Shown here in pieces: positions 35,201 to 47,566 of a DNA stretch of 64,000 bases (its first letter is position 1; every line of letters starts with the position of its first letter). The notes beneath the pieces were generated by a model that ran no database searches, had not been told where the DNA came from, and was given only the letters and a program-made list of their open reading frames with translations. Source of the stretch: Pyrenula massariospora (lineage: Eukaryota; Ascomycota; Eurotiomycetes; Pyrenulales; Pyrenulaceae); the NCBI GenBank assembly GCA_021030905.1, contig JAGFMI010000018.1, forward strand, positions 186,001 through 250,000. The letters are read 5' to 3'. Position numbers and translations under genes: made by a program.

Positions 35201-38200
35201 TCATGGAGCTAGTGATAAAAGTGGGACTTACAGATGCGCTGTCAGCAAGTTCAAACAAAGAGCAAACGGAGGGAAATAGAAAAATGCCCACGAGTCTACT
35301 CCCTGTTTAGCCAACAGAGCCATGATAGGTAATAGCATCACGGCCGACAAAGAGTAGCTGACCGTGACGTTGGTAAACATCAGCTCTGATTAACGAGGAG
35401 GCAATCTTGGTGGTCAGTTCTTTAACGGAAACAATCACTCAAGGTCTAAATAGACCATCTCCACCGGCGCATTGGGGGCAGCAGCCATTTTGAGCGAGCC
35501 ATTTCCTAGAGGTTACTAGCGTCGAAGATCAAACTGTAGGGTTTACCAACACATCTATCAACATCTACAACTTGCTCAATTACGAGATGGCTTAAGTGAT
35601 AAAGAAGATCTTAACTTGGAAGGGTAAATGCCCCTTAGTCAAGATTGACTTCCGGGCGAGGTACTGACCATGTGGATAATGTCTACCCGCTCCGGTGAGA
35701 GCGCATAAACCAACCGACGGAACAGTTTTGACCAATCGAGATTTCAAGGGATGTGTACTCACCGCTTCCTGAAGACACCCTGGACGTGCCCTGGATTGTC
35801 GGCTCATGCCGTGAAATTTCGACAAGAATAGTCAAGCTGACCCATAGGCACGGGAAATATATTGTACTAGACAAGACCGTTAGTCTCCAACGTCCAGCAA
35901 TGAGCTTTGACGTAGTTGAAGGAAAGACAGGCCGAAGAGCGCTTACAATTGCCTTCCAGGTCGTTCAAAAGGTCAACGTCTTGCAGACGGGACAGAAGTG
36001 TTGGTAAAATGCAGGGGCGGGCGAGCTCAGCTGAAGGTGCAGGGGTAGCACATGACATGCGTGACAAGAAAGGGTCCAAGTGGCACAGTACAAAGATTGG
36101 GCGATGGACGGAAGAAGTCCCCTCTGGTATTGGCCCTGACTTTCCGGAGACGGCCCGGAGGTTTGACATGCAGGGGAAAGGGAGCTGAGGGGTGGGGTTA
36201 GCTGGATGTAACTTGTGCATCGAGTAACATTGAAAGCAGTCGAACCGATAGGATTCGAGATCCACCACCGTAGGTTGTCATCACACTTGGATCGAGAGCC
36301 GTAGGTGGAATTGGATCGTAGTGGGCACCTTAGAAGGCGCGTCCTAGACTAGAACTAGTCTCGTTTGGGTCAATATTGAAGTCGGGCTCTTGCCGCTGTC
36401 CTCAAAGGGCAACGACGTCCCGTGATTCTGGGGGCCGTCATCTGAAGTGTCAATGACCTGAATATGGGCCTAAGAAGAAGCATTGCCGGTGCTTTTCGAG
36501 AAGACCAAGAATCTCGAACATCGTCATTGAGCCAGCATGTCGGATCACGAAGCGAGGACGGCTCAATACTAGCGCAGATCGTCGGCCAAAATAGACGGCG
36601 AAATTCCATATAGGTACGGGCCACTCTAGCCCCTTAGAGTAGAAGCGTGCCGAGAGCCGTGAGCGGGTGGCATTATTGAACCTTCTTTTTGGGCAGAGCC
36701 TCATTGTGCTTGATTTGGCTCTGGCGCTGGTGCCCGGCTCGGCGATGGAATGAGGTCGCCGATACGTCTATGGTCGTCGGGAAGAAGAGCCAAGTAAGCG
36801 CGCATTCAGCCTCGAAATACGGTAAGAGGCCCCCAACGCATGTCAGTAAAAATGAACCGGCACTAAGGCACCTTGCCGTCAGGGATCATATGCATTGGAG
36901 ATCGTGCCAACGGCGCCCGTCCTGTCAGAAGCTACAGTGCTTTGACGAGATGCACGATGGCGTCCAGATCGACCCAAGATACGTCGGGGTCACAGCTCGG
37001 GCCAAGCCATCTGTCTGCAGGCCGCGCAAGATTCGGGGGTTTATTTTGAGCCAAAGCGAATGAGACGTGGAGAAAATTGAAGATATTGGGGGCGCAAATG
37101 CAGGTGTACGAACTTCACCCTAACCCTGAGAGTCGTCGTCAACGTCGAGCGCCGTCCTCTGAGACTGACGGTAGGACCGTGATTAGCATTATGCATCAAG
37201 GTGCAGGAGCGTATTCGATGCTCGGATCAGGCGAATAATGCTGGTTACGATTGCATCGATCGTATGTGTCGTCCGTGAGATGGTCTTTCATCCGGAGCAA
37301 TTGCCTCAACTTCTCCACAATATCCGATCGACACCTCCCTAGGGATCTTTGCTTTTTCGCCCCGTGATCCGAGAGCGACGGTGTCTGGGACTATTGGGAC
37401 GAGTCTTTCCGTGCTGGCCCAACAGCAAACACGGCCACCACGCGGGGGGCAGACGAGAGAACAGCAGTGAAAGTGACATATGCCACACTACCTAATTCAT
37501 GATCCAACGGGCTGGCCTGCAGGCTGTAGGTAAGCTTTGGCGGCGACAGGATCTGGAAGAGGGTTAGACGCCGCCGCTACTGACGAGCCTCATCGCCGCC
37601 GCCCAATGGCACGCCGTCGGGGTGCTTCTATTTTGGGCGACTTAGGGATAATTACGGACCAAGGCTGCGAGGCTAATTGACCGGATCGGGAAGCTGCGCT
37701 AGACCCGATCATGGCAATTTAGCGGTCATTTGACGCCGCTCTCATTGGCCGTCGCTGCGAGCCAAGAGCCTGGCCTGATTGCGGTGGAGCAACGTCTATT
37801 GTTCTCATTGGCTTTGTCATGCCTGCCATAAGCACATGCGAGCGATGAGCCGATGGCGAGCGCCCCTGATGCCTGGTCGAGCCGCGCTCCCAGAACCTGC
37901 TGCCAATCGGCCGCCTGCAACTTGGTGGGACCCTGCCCGAGTCACCGACTCTCTCCCGTGCCCACTTCATGCCCGCGCTCACCAAGGAACCCCCCCTCGC
38001 CCTGCAACCTCGACTTCCTGCTTTTCCAGACTCCCCCCCCTTAACAATCTCGTGCTAGCCTCCCCGAGTTTCCCCTCCCCCCCCAAAAGGACCTGGACTC
38101 TCCGCCCGTGGCCCTGAGAATCTCTCCCATAAAGCTCCCCCCCCCTTCTCTTCCTATCTTTAGAATCACACTTCTCCCCATTCCATCCATACCAGCCCAC

Positions 38201-38502
38201 CCTCCAAATCCACAAACGCCCGCAGCTTTCCAGTCCCTGTGCTTGCTTCGCGCCGAATTTTGCGCCCCTCGCAATTCTCACAGCAAAAAGTCTTTATTTT
38301 GACCCCTCTCGCTGTCCACTCGTTGACCAGCATTTCCCGACTCGTCACACCCGGCTTTGTTCTTGTTCCCCCCGCCGCCCTGATCCCTTGACCCGTTGTC
38401 ACAGCGCCTGGGACAAGACAAACGCCTGCACCTTCAACCCAACAACCGCCGGCGTCCTGTCCATCTCTCTCCAAGCGCGTCGTATGCGCTGACTTCTTCG
38501 AT
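32300..38502. other. 6.2-kb region without a supported gene
   Basis: The longest stretch lacking genes here. About 32,640-34,100 is visibly AT-richer; 36,200-38,300 is GC-richer. No open frame longer than about 125 codons and none with family similarity. I see no transposase, reverse transcriptase, LTR pair, tRNA or 5S gene. About 37,950-38,300 is strongly C/T-rich on the plus strand and probably forms the promoter and leader of the downstream MADS gene. A 15-nt match to the 5' end of small-subunit rRNA lies at 34,744-34,758 on the minus strand. Confidence 0.5.
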
Positions 38503-40409
38503 ATGGGTCGGAGAAAGATTGAGATTAAAGCGATCAAGGATGACCGTAACCGCTCGGTGTATGTACCCGTTTCATTGTCATCACGCTGCATGCAAAGTCT
38601 AACCGAGGCCATCTACAGGACTTTCCTCAAGCGAAAAGGCGGTCTCTTCAAAAAGGCCCACGAGCTGTCAGTGCTCTGTTCAGTTGATGTCGCCGTCATC
38701 ATCTTCGGTCACAATAAGAAGCTCTACGAATTCTCGTCAGGGGACATCAATGAGACAATTGGGAGATATCAATACGTACGTGCATTCCCCGAAAATTATT
38801 TGTTATCATACGCATCCACGATTTCGAACACTTTTGGAGATATCGTTTTTGTTCTCGAATATGTGGTGCTGATAACATCATGGCGTTCTCCCTGTGACAC
38901 TACAATGCTGACACCAGATAATAGTATGGCCAGCCTCACGAGCACAAAGGCCCCGCAGATTTTCGCGGAAAGGGAGGAGACGATGATGATGACGACGATG
39001 AGGACATCTCTCCACCACCAGAAAACCTACCGCCGCCGCCACAACCTATGCTTCCACCCCATATGCAAAATCAGTCTTTCGCACATATACGCCATCAAGC
39101 ACCATCCGCCTCTCCACCAATTGGAAATGGGATACCTTTTCCCCAAAGACATGGTACCCCTCAACCACATCCAGGGTCTCGTCCGAGCTCCAGAAACGAC
39201 CTTCGCCGTATGAGCTCTAACTTAGTCCCTATTCACCATCCACAAGCCACACCCCCGCCCACACAGAATGGCTTCGCTTACATGCCAAATCCCTCAATAT
39301 ACAACCCTCAGCAAGCAGCTCAGCCAACTCCTCCACCTCATTATACACATTTCCCTCATCATACGCCGCCTCAACCTCACGCACAAATACCACCGCCCCA
39401 GCACCAGCAAGTCCAGCAAGCTCATCAAGCATATATCGAGAACCAGCAGCGACGACAGTCCATCCCAAATGTCTTTCCGCAGCAGCAGGAACGTTCACAT
39501 CCGACTCCACCTCAACAGCATCAGCCTCCTCCTTCCCGACCATCTCCTCCCTCTGAGCCTCAATCAAATACGAAACCCGAAACCTCAAGTCCACCAGAGC
39601 CAAAACATCTGTCCTCGAAATCGCGGAGCATATTTACGCCAATTGACGAAAGAGGCTCGATTTTAGCCCAGCAATTCGGGTTCGGTGGTCCTCCTGATCC
39701 TCCTCGGAGCAATGTCAAAACAGAGCGGTTAGACACATCTGAGTCAAAGATACCTACTCGTGGGCCACCTCCATCCACCAATCGCTCTTTTCCACAACCG
39801 CAACGCACCGACTCAACCACATCAGTTCCTGAATTCCACCCACCATCTCGGACAGCGACAAATAGCTCCAAAACAGGCCGACCCAAACTCCAAGTCCAAA
39901 TTCCTAGCGAACACTCCGATGCTGGCAGCGCAACCGCTGAGTCTTCTCCGCGAGAGTCTGGCGGTGCCACAACCGCAACCCCAGCCAAGAGCGGCACTGG
40001 GTCCGACCCACACCATTCTGTTGTCCTTCCACCTCCCTCTCCATCTGCCAGCGCTCTCCTCAGTGCCGGGGCGTCTGGTCCTCCAAATCCCTTTGCCCGC
40101 CCCAACCCACCTCATGGGTCACAGAACACCGGCGCATATAATAGTAATAACAATATCGAAACTCCTATTTCTGCCCTTCCCAGCCGATTTGTCAACGATA
40201 ACCTTCTACCTAGTCCCTCCAGCTTTTATCCCGAATGGGGTTTCGGCCGATCGGGGCCGGACAGCAATGTCCTGCCTAGTCCGCTCACGTTTCCTACTCC
40301 GGTGATGCAAACGGGCCCTGGGTTTGGGAGGGGCGACACCGCAGAAACAGGGGAAAAGAGAAAGGGAGAAGAAGAGAGGTTGGCGGAGGCGAAGAAAATA
40401 AAGATCTAG
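38503..40409 (+). CDS. RLM1: MADS-box transcription factor, RlmA/Rlm1 (MEF2-type)
   Basis: Nuclear DNA-binding factor, target of the cell-wall-integrity MAP kinase in fungi. Exons 38503-38558, 38619-38775 and 38925-40409; 565 aa. The MADS domain spans both first exons: [19 protein letters not shown] joins [20 protein letters not shown], then [19 protein letters not shown], ending GRYQYYG. An acidic run (Asp6-Glu-Asp) follows near residue 90. The remainder is Pro/Gln/Ser-rich with several Ser-Pro and Thr-Pro sites that could be kinase sites. The end has [11 protein letters not shown] and [13 protein letters not shown], conserved in RlmA proteins, and a basic tail. It has the longest upstream gap in the window and a C/T-rich leader. 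Confidence 0.95.
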
Positions 40410-41514
40410 ATGTTTGATTTGGTTCTATGCATGAAGCTATCTACCAACGAAATTTGCAGGAAATGGATGGATGGATTGGATTGGACACCAGGGTGGCACT
40501 TTGTTTGATTGCAATGTTTTGGCTATGAGAAGAGTGATGCTGTTTAGGAATACCCTTCAGCCGTGCGGAGCTTGTACAGATGACCAAAATTGAAATTTCG
40601 CCTGCTACTCATTTCCCTGCCATTACCTTGACATGCCTAAGAATCAACAATCATCATGCTCGTAGGCTTTCACGTGAAAATGCAATGTACGCGTAATTGC
40701 GTATTGGGGAAGAGGGAAAAGGGCGGGATATCTGCAGGAAAACAGCCTGATCACAAAGGCTTTTCTGTGGTGTTGTCTGAGTGGACGGTCCTGGTGTGTG
40801 GTGCTATTTAAAGACGTGGCTTCCGAATAGGGCAGGGGGGCGTTGTTGCGTTTAGTTCCAGCGGCGGAAGCGGGAGTTGACGTTGACTGATCCTCGTTCT
40901 ACAGCTGGTAGAGAGCGCAGCTTTCAGGCAATTTCGACGGGTTGCGTGAGTGAGACAGCTTGGGTAGGACAACGCCAGGCAAAGACACCTCCTTCCATCA
41001 GGTCTGGCTGTCAGCCTGCAGGGTTTGACAAGGTCTGAGATCGAACAAAGGTACGAGATCTTCGAGGTATGAGAGATTTTTCATCATTGGCTGTTCTTGA
41101 TATTCGCCATTTGTTTTGTGCCCTCTTTCATCCCATAGATAGAGGCTTTACTGCGCAATCTTCAATGCCTTTCGAATCATCTGGTGTACCTGCTCTTTCT
41201 TTTGAGACTAATATGTTGAGCACGCTCTCAAATCGTATCCGTATCTACTTCCCTTCTTAAACTGCATGATAGAATTTAATGCAAGTGAAAGTTTAGCTCA
41301 TAGATGTCAAGGCGCCTGAGCTCTTCCAATCATTTGCTACCGATTTCCAGCTCTGGTATATGACGGGTTGAGACTTTCCGCTGACGGAGGTATCGACGCT
41401 TAAACTGTAGACAGTCCTCACATATTCGCCTCAGCTAGTAGACAGCCACCCGCAGGGCTGTCTCAGTTCGAAACAGCCCGCTGGCCGAGCTTTTCGTATC
41501 TCCTAGCGCACACA
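40410..41514. other. Intergenic, RLM1 to kynurenine formamidase
   Basis: An 1105-bp gap on the shared strand. It holds the RLM1 3' end and the next promoter. The 63-codon frame at 41,069 matches nothing. No repeat or RNA gene seen. Confidence 0.45.
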
Positions 41515-42590
41515 ATGCCATCATCATCATCCGAGAACCCAGTTCCTGAGCAGGCTTGGCATACGGAGTCCTCATCATCGATTGAGTCCAGCATTATCAA
41601 AAGTTTCTACGCAGAAGACAGTGTCCTACAATACCATGAGGTCCTTTTTCCTCGTGAGATATACTCATCCTCCGTCTCGCCTTCAGAAAAATCATGGGTA
41701 ATGTTTGTCTTCCCCCCTTTTCTTTTACACCCAAGACCATATATTCACACTAAGATTACAGCTGCATCCACGGCGGTGCCTACCGCGACCCCAAAATCAC
41801 CTCGCGTTCCTTTGTTCCCCTTCTTCACTCACTTTACGCCGCCTCAGCCTCCCATCTCTCCGACATCACAGACTACATCGCCGCCATCGCCTCCATCAAC
41901 TACCGCCTCTCCCCCCACCCCTCATACCCGCAGTCCCCCTCCGACACGCCCGCATCAGAACTCCGTAATTCGAAGCATCCAGACCACATCCACGACATCA
42001 TCACGGCGATCGCAGACCTCCAGAAACGATACGGTTTTGGAAGCCGATATATATTAATGGGGCACAGCGTGGGAGCGACGATGGCGTGGCAGATTGGTAT
42101 GAGCTGCAGTGTTCCCTGGTTAGACGGGGAGGACAAGGCAGAATGTGAGCAGCCGCTTGCAATTGTTGGTGTGGAGGGGATTTATGAATTTCCGACGATG
42201 GTGGAGAGACATAAGGATGTAGAAATTTACCGGGAATTTGTTGAGGGCGCGCTCGGGAAGGATGAAAAGGTCTGGGAGAAGGTGAGTCCGGCAAGATGGG
42301 GCAGGAGTAAGTATTTGAAGAGTTGGGCGGAGAACGTGATCAAGGGGAAAGGGAAGGTGCTGGCGGTGCTGGCGCATAGCCGAGGGGATGAGTTGGTGGA
42401 ATGGGGGCAGGTAGATGATATGGAGAAGTCTTTAGAAGTAAACAAAGACGTGGATGGAGAGACGGGAATGGAGTACATGCTTATTGAAGTTGAAGGCAAG
42501 CATCAAGAAGTATGGGAAAAGGGGCGCGAGTTGGGGAGGGTGGTAACTAAGGTCATTAGGAGATTAGTAGAGATGCAGAAGAGCAAGTAG
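41515..42590 (+). CDS. BNA7: Kynurenine formamidase (arylformamidase)
   Basis: Alpha/beta hydrolase that turns N-formylkynurenine into kynurenine in the tryptophan-to-NAD pathway. Exons 41515-41702 and 41762-42590; 338 aa. The intron has a GTTTGT donor and an ATTACAG acceptor; joining gives SWVICIHGGAYRDPKI, the oxyanion-hole HGG motif of the family. ASINYRLSPHP and SKHPDHIHDI follow. The nucleophile elbow is GHSVGA (about 42,061). SRGDELVEW near 42,380 and GKHQEVWEKG near 42,500 supply the likely Asp and His of the triad. The N-terminal 60 residues are Ser-rich and variable. The family call rests on HGGAYRDP plus the DHIHD and GHSxGA order. Confidence 0.9.
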
Positions 42591-43334
42591 GTTAGACTCC
42601 TTGGCTAGATAGACAGCTTTCGCGCGTCCATACGGCATTAGAGTACAACCATACAGTATATACTGGATCTTGAACGGCGCTTTTGAGGACCATTTGGTTA
42701 TGGCTAACTAGGTGTTAGCAATTCGCCTAGGAGCTTGTTAGAAAAATTCCCACGACGATTGCTTCTGCTATGGTTATAAATTACATACAGGTAAGGCCTG
42801 TTCTTCCTTATCCGAGAACAGGTGCAATGTCAGCGAGGTTCGCGCGTTCGTTGTATCATTTTGATTGCGTTCCTAAGTCTCGAGCTGGCGTGATTTATAA
42901 TGACGTGATTCCATGACACGCCGTCATTCTTTCGATGTTTTCTAATCTAGATCTCGACCTCCGCAGCCTCGGGCGAAATTGGCGAGTTTGAGACACGCAC
43001 ATTCTAGACGCGCCTAAACCTTTGAATTTACTAATCTGGACATACCGTGTATTTGTATTTCCAAAGATCTTCTTTACCTTCACTACCTATCTACAAGAAG
43101 AACCAATATTGCATCTCGTAAGAGTCTTTTCTACCTTTCTTTTTCCCTCAATTCAATTCCACGAACAACCCAGCTATCAAACTGTTCTCCTCTACCTTCA
43201 AACGGGCCTACCGCCTTCCCTCCTCCCTCACCCTCCCACTCGCCCTCTCATCCACCCACCAGCGTACATCTACGACTAGCGCCTCCTCTTCCACGTTCCC
43301 CTTCACCCGCTCCCTCGCCACCACCCCTCCCACC
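42591..43334. other. Upstream region and possible translated leader of thioredoxin reductase
   Basis: A 744-bp gap. The right end, 43182-43334, is open in frame with the downstream gene and reads like a mitochondrial presequence without an AUG. A candidate 5' leader intron is GTAAGAG...ACCCAG at about 43,119-43,174. Confidence 0.5.
43182..43334 (+). other. Candidate non-AUG-initiated mitochondrial presequence of TRR1
   Basis: Fifty-one in-frame codons, from CTG (in AAACTGT context) to the codon before the AUG at 43335. The translation is rich in Ser, Thr, Leu, Ala and Pro, has six Lys/Arg and no Asp/Glu, and includes [10 protein letters not shown] and FTRSLATT, which look like an amphipathic targeting helix and a protease cleavage region. 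No AUG lies upstream in frame. The translation start is inferred. Confidence 0.45.
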
Positions 43335-44464
43335 ATGACACCACCCCACACACGCATCGCCATCATCGGCTCCGGCCCCGCCGCCCACACCGCCGCCATC
43401 TACCTCTCGCGCGCCGAGCTCTCCCCCGTCCTCTACGAAGGCATGCTCGCCAACGGCACTGCCGCCGGCGGCCAGCTCACCACCACCACCGACGTCGAGA
43501 ACTACCCGGGCTTCCCCTCCGGCGTCGGCGGCTCGGAGCTGATGGACAAGATGCGCGAGCAGTCGGCGCGCTTCGGGACCACCATCCACACCGAGACGAT
43601 CGCCAAGCTGGATCTCAAGAGCCGCCCCTTTCGGCTGTGGCGCGAGTGGGAGGAGGAGGGGGACCCGGCGTGCACGGCGGACGCGGTGATCGTCGCGACG
43701 GGCGCGAATGCGAGGAGGTTGGGACTGCCCGGGGAAGAGAGGTATTGGCAGAATGGGATCAGCGCGTGCGCGGTGTGCGACGGGGCGGTGCCGATCTTTA
43801 GGAATAAGCCGCTGGTGGTGATTGGGGGAGGGGATTCGGCGGCCGAGGAGGCTATGTTTTTGACCAAGTACGGGAGTAGGGTGACGGTGCTGGTGCGGAA
43901 GGATAAGCTCCGGGCGAGCAAGACGATGGCGAAGAGGTTACTTGCGAATCCGAAGGTGGAGGTCAAGTTCAACACGGTCGCGGTGGAGGTTCAGGGTGAG
44001 GATAAGCCGAGGGGGCTGATGACGCATCTCAAGGTCAAAGATGTGAAGAGTGAGAAGGAGGAGACCCTCAAGGCGAATGGGTTGTTTTATGCCGTGGGGC
44101 ATGATCCGGCAACAGAGTTGGTCAAGGGGCAGCTGGACACGGATGAGGATGGATATATTCTGACGAAGCCGGGGACGAGTTACACGAGTCTGGACGGTGT
44201 CTTCGCTGCGGGTGATGTGCAGGATAAGAGGTACAGGCAGGCCATCACAAGTGCAGGTAAGTCTCGCTCGATCGCTTTTCCACAAGAGCCAGAAGCTGAT
44301 GATTATGACACCTAGGATCTGGCTGTATAGCAGCTCTAGAAGCGGAGAAATGGCTGGCGGAGCAGGAAGACGACCAGCCAGACCTCGAGAAGGTGAAAGA
44401 CGCAAAAAAGGGCGCAGAGAATGGGAATGTGGTACCAGAGTACAGGAGTAACCCGTTGTTATAA
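43335..44464 (+). CDS. TRR1: Thioredoxin reductase (NADPH), low-molecular-weight type
   Basis: Dimeric flavoenzyme that reduces thioredoxin with NADPH. Exons 43335-44256 and 44316-44464; 356 aa from the first AUG. The FAD motif is GSGPAA (residues 12-17); the redox-active pair is CAVC (Cys145 and Cys148); the NADPH motif is GGGDSA (about 164-169); the C-terminal FAD motif [20 protein letters not shown] joins [15 protein letters not shown] across a GT-AG intron. The body is highly GC-rich compared with its neighbours. An in-frame extension of 51 codons upstream of the AUG has no stop and no acidic residue. It uses NADPH of the kind made by the G6PDH at 15 kb. Confidence 0.96.
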
Positions 44465-45101
44465 GAGGATTATGCCTCCATCAATCACGGAAGAGTTAGA
44501 CTAGACGAGGCTGCGCCATTCTGCTGCAAACGGAGCATGCTATCGGCGCATTGGAAGAATTGTACATAGAGGTGTATTGCTGGCGGGCATCAGCACATAA
44601 ATAGACCATTTCGGAGTGCCTGTTCTGGTACTGGTGTAAAACTATTAAATCTACAATCACTAACGGCCAAACTATGCTCTCTTGACGACCTCAACTCGTC
44701 ACTTGGGCGGCCGTCCCAGAAAGGCTGCCTTCTTCTCTTCTCCAAAGCACCTGTTAACGAGATCGGGTCTCAGATGTCGTGGCGCATCTGATTGTTAGCA
44801 TCGACGCCCGCCCGGCGTATATTAGATGTGCCATGACCTCCGACACCTAGCCCTGGTGAGCTTTTCCATTCCACGCCATGGCTGATCTCTCATCACACCG
44901 TCGATCCCGGCAGTGGTAAAATTTCATCAGAGCTCCTTTCTGAACATTTTGAGATTGCTAGAGAGAGTCATAACTGGCTAGTAGTCTGGTGGGGCTCTAC
45001 CACTGTGATATTCCCGTCTCCTTGGCGTGCTTCCACCTTTTCACCCAGAAGGTCGGCAATACCATCCATATAGCGACGTCTTTCTCGGAAACTCTGATCG
45101 A
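44465..45101. other. Convergent intergenic region with one inverted-repeat element
   Basis: A 637-bp gap between the 3' ends of TRR1 and the citrate-lyase-like gene. It holds a MITE-like element at about 44,762-44,857. Nothing else seen. Confidence 0.5.
44762..44857 (+). mobile_element. MITE-like inverted-repeat element, copy 2
   Basis: Ends are imperfect inverted repeats: CAGATGTCGTGGCGCATCTG on the left against GGAGGTCATGGCACATCTAA read on the complement from the right. The core GACGCCCGCCCGGCG matches copies 3 and 6. About 95 bp; the outermost bases are degenerate, so the ends are approximate. Confidence 0.6.
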
Positions 45102-46086
45102 TCACTCTGGCTCTTGATCCTTGAACCTCTCCATCAGTGCGTCAACATCCATCCCACATCTTCTCGCCTTCTCCACGACCGCATTCGCCTTCTCCTCTAC
45201 CGGCTTGTCAATCATTTTTCCCTCGAGGGCCCACGCTCCGCGGCCCCTCTCTTCAGCCTTCCTCTGCGCAATCACAACTTTTACAGCCCATTCAACTTCT
45301 TCATGCTCAGGACTGAAGACCTTCTGTACGGTGCCGACTTGCCCAGGATGGATACACTGCTTCCCGTTGAAGCCGAACCTCTTTCCATCTCTACATTCCT
45401 CTAGTAGGGTCTCTTGGTCGGCTTCTGACTTAAATGCCGTGCAGACTAAATCAATCGTTGAAGGCAGGTTTGCTGCGCGAGCAGCGGTCACGATCGCAGA
45501 GCGAGCGAACAGGAACTCTCGAAGCGACGGCGTTCGTGTAAGTGATAGGTCAAGGGCAAAGTCTTCGGCGGCAAAGATGAGCCCAGATAGGATGTCAGGT
45601 GCGGCTCGTGTGATTGCAGTCAAGTCGGTGAGAGATCGGGCAGATTCAATCAGCGCGATAACGCTAACCTGGGCCGCATCTTTTGGGCGAGAGTGAGCAA
45701 TTACATCATTTATGAAGGTCATATCGCAGGGGCTATCGACTTTAGGGGCAACGATCGTGGTGAGATTGGGCGATTTAAGCACTTCTGACATGTCATCCAG
45801 GGCAAGTCCACTACCAACACTGTTGATGCGAACGGCGCGCTCGCCGATTGATGAAGGTTTCGGTTGGTCTATAGCTGCTCGGACCAGCGACCGGGCATTG
45901 GCTTTGTTGGCTGGAGTTACACTGTCTTCGAGATCGTAGGTGACAAGGTCTGCGGTCAGCGTGCGTGACTTATCAAGGTAGCGCTGGGATGAGCCGGGGA
46001 CTACATCCGATTAGTAGGACTTTCAGCAGTAGTTGTGCAACAGTACCGTAAAGGAGAGCCCGTCGGAGAGCGGCTTTGGCAGCCAT
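45102..46086 (-). CDS. Citrate lyase beta-like / HpcH-HpaI aldolase family enzyme
   Basis: Mg-dependent CoA-ester lyase or thioesterase of the CitE/CLYBL family. Exons 46047-46086 and 45102-46000; 312 aa. Exon 1 encodes [13 protein letters not shown], and splicing (GTACTG donor, TGTAG acceptor) gives [32 protein letters not shown] carries the acidic substrate/metal site; [22 protein letters not shown] and [12 protein letters not shown] follow. [14 protein letters not shown] is the C-terminal hallmark. The basic, acid-free first 13 residues may be the start of a mitochondrial presequence, as in animal CLYBL (inference). The exact substrate is not predictable. Confidence 0.9.
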
Positions 46087-46787
46087 ACTGGGCACTTTTG
46101 TAGCTAACGATTTCGCCAGCTACCTCAGCTTGACCGGAATCGTGGAGAAGCAACAGCTGGAATTGCATGCATCAAAATCAATTGCGATCTGGAGATGCGG
46201 AGGTGTGGGGATTTAGAAGCTACCCACATTTAACGATTCAGGACGAAATACTTTTGACAGAGAATTGTTGAAAGTCGAAGAGGCTAGGAAACCATTAAAT
46301 AAATAGAAGCTCAAATAAATAGACATAAGAAGAAAGTTTCATAAGCCAGGAGCGAGAAATTCTTGACTAAATCTGCGCCATGTCGAAATGCTTAAGCGGA
46401 GTAGCTAAAATTGATGCGTCTTTGCTAGAACCGTCATCGGGAAGATCCTTGAACGATTTAGTCAACTGAGATGTCAGCCTGAATATGACTGATCGTAGCC
46501 TAGATTTATAAAGACAAAAGACAAAAGAAAAGGATTCGAGTCCTCAAGATGTCACGGTCGATAGACGATCTTCCAAAGCAAGCCACCGTCTCCACTCAGA
46601 GTGAAAGGCGTTGACGCGGAAGCTCAGACCATCTCGCAGCAACCTCACGTGACATCTGTACAGCGATCTTTCTTGAACTTCGATTCTGAGCTTGAAGCTC
46701 AAGCCAATGTCTCTCCCAACTCAGACACCACAATCAAACATGAGGTAGCCGCGAGCTGCACCATTTTTGACACAAGGTAGCTCTGTC
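46087..46787. promoter_or_regulatory. Bidirectional promoter region, citrate-lyase-like gene/TVP23
   Basis: A 701-bp gap between divergent starts. AT-rich stretches occur near 46,260-46,330. No gene or repeat seen. Confidence 0.45.
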
Positions 46788-47566
46788 ATGGCGTCGCAAG
46801 ATCCCGGCGCCTTGAATTGGCGCCTGAGTGCGCACCCGATTACCCTTCTCTGCTACCTAGGCTTCCGAATAGGTAAACCTGCCAACATCTACGCTCCCAA
46901 GCTCGAGATGCTAATACATTTCTTCTCCCTAGGTAGCCTGCTCATGTACCTTTTCGGTGTTTGGTTCATTCGCAATTTGTATCTCTTCCCCTTGCCTCCT
47001 TCTCCCCTTTCCCCAGACTGACGCTCTCCCCTCTCCAGCATCCTAGTGTTCATCCTCACCCTCCTCCTCCTCTCCATCGACTTCTACTACCTTAAAAACA
47101 TCGCTGGCCGCCGCCTCGTGGGTCTCCGCTGGTGGAACGAAGTCAACACGGCCACGGGCGACTCGCACTGGGTCTTTGAGAGCGCCGACCCCAACACCCG
47201 CGTCGTCAATGCGACGGACAAGAGATTCTTCTGGTTGAGCATGTATCTTGCGCCAGCGCTGTGGATTGGGCTGGCGATATTTGCAATGCTGAGGCTTGAT
47301 AATGTCATTTGGCTAAGTCTGATTGGTAAGTAATTGAATGCGGTCTGGATTGCAAGCCAGGGCTTTGCGTAGCTTAAGACGACAATGGCTAATACTCTAT
47401 GCCTCTAGCGATAGCGCTGGTCCTCACCATCACGAACACGGTGGCATTCTCAAGGTGTGATAAATTCAGTCAAGCGTCGAGTCTAGCGAGCAGTGCACTC
47501 AATACGGGAGGGTTTGCTAGGAACATGGCAGGGAATATGGTGACAAGGTTTTTCACTCGGTCGTGA
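46788..47566 (+). CDS. TVP23: Golgi membrane protein TVP23
   Basis: Four-helix protein of late Golgi vesicles, linked in yeast to trafficking with Yip-family proteins. Exons 46788-46872, 46933-46978 (46 nt), 47039-47325 and 47409-47566; 191 aa. The start [20 protein letters not shown] is near-invariant in the family. [17 protein letters not shown] crosses the first splice. [16 protein letters not shown] and [20 protein letters not shown] follow, then [19 protein letters not shown], and the last exon gives [19 protein letters not shown]. All introns are GT-AG with matching phases. Convergent with the penta-EF-hand gene, about 210 bp apart. Confidence 0.95.

Noticed and set aside
46540-46560. 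Sequence like a tRNA T-arm (GGATTCGAGTCCT)
   Set aside because: The stem does not pair over five bases and no A-box, anticodon arm or acceptor stem is present.
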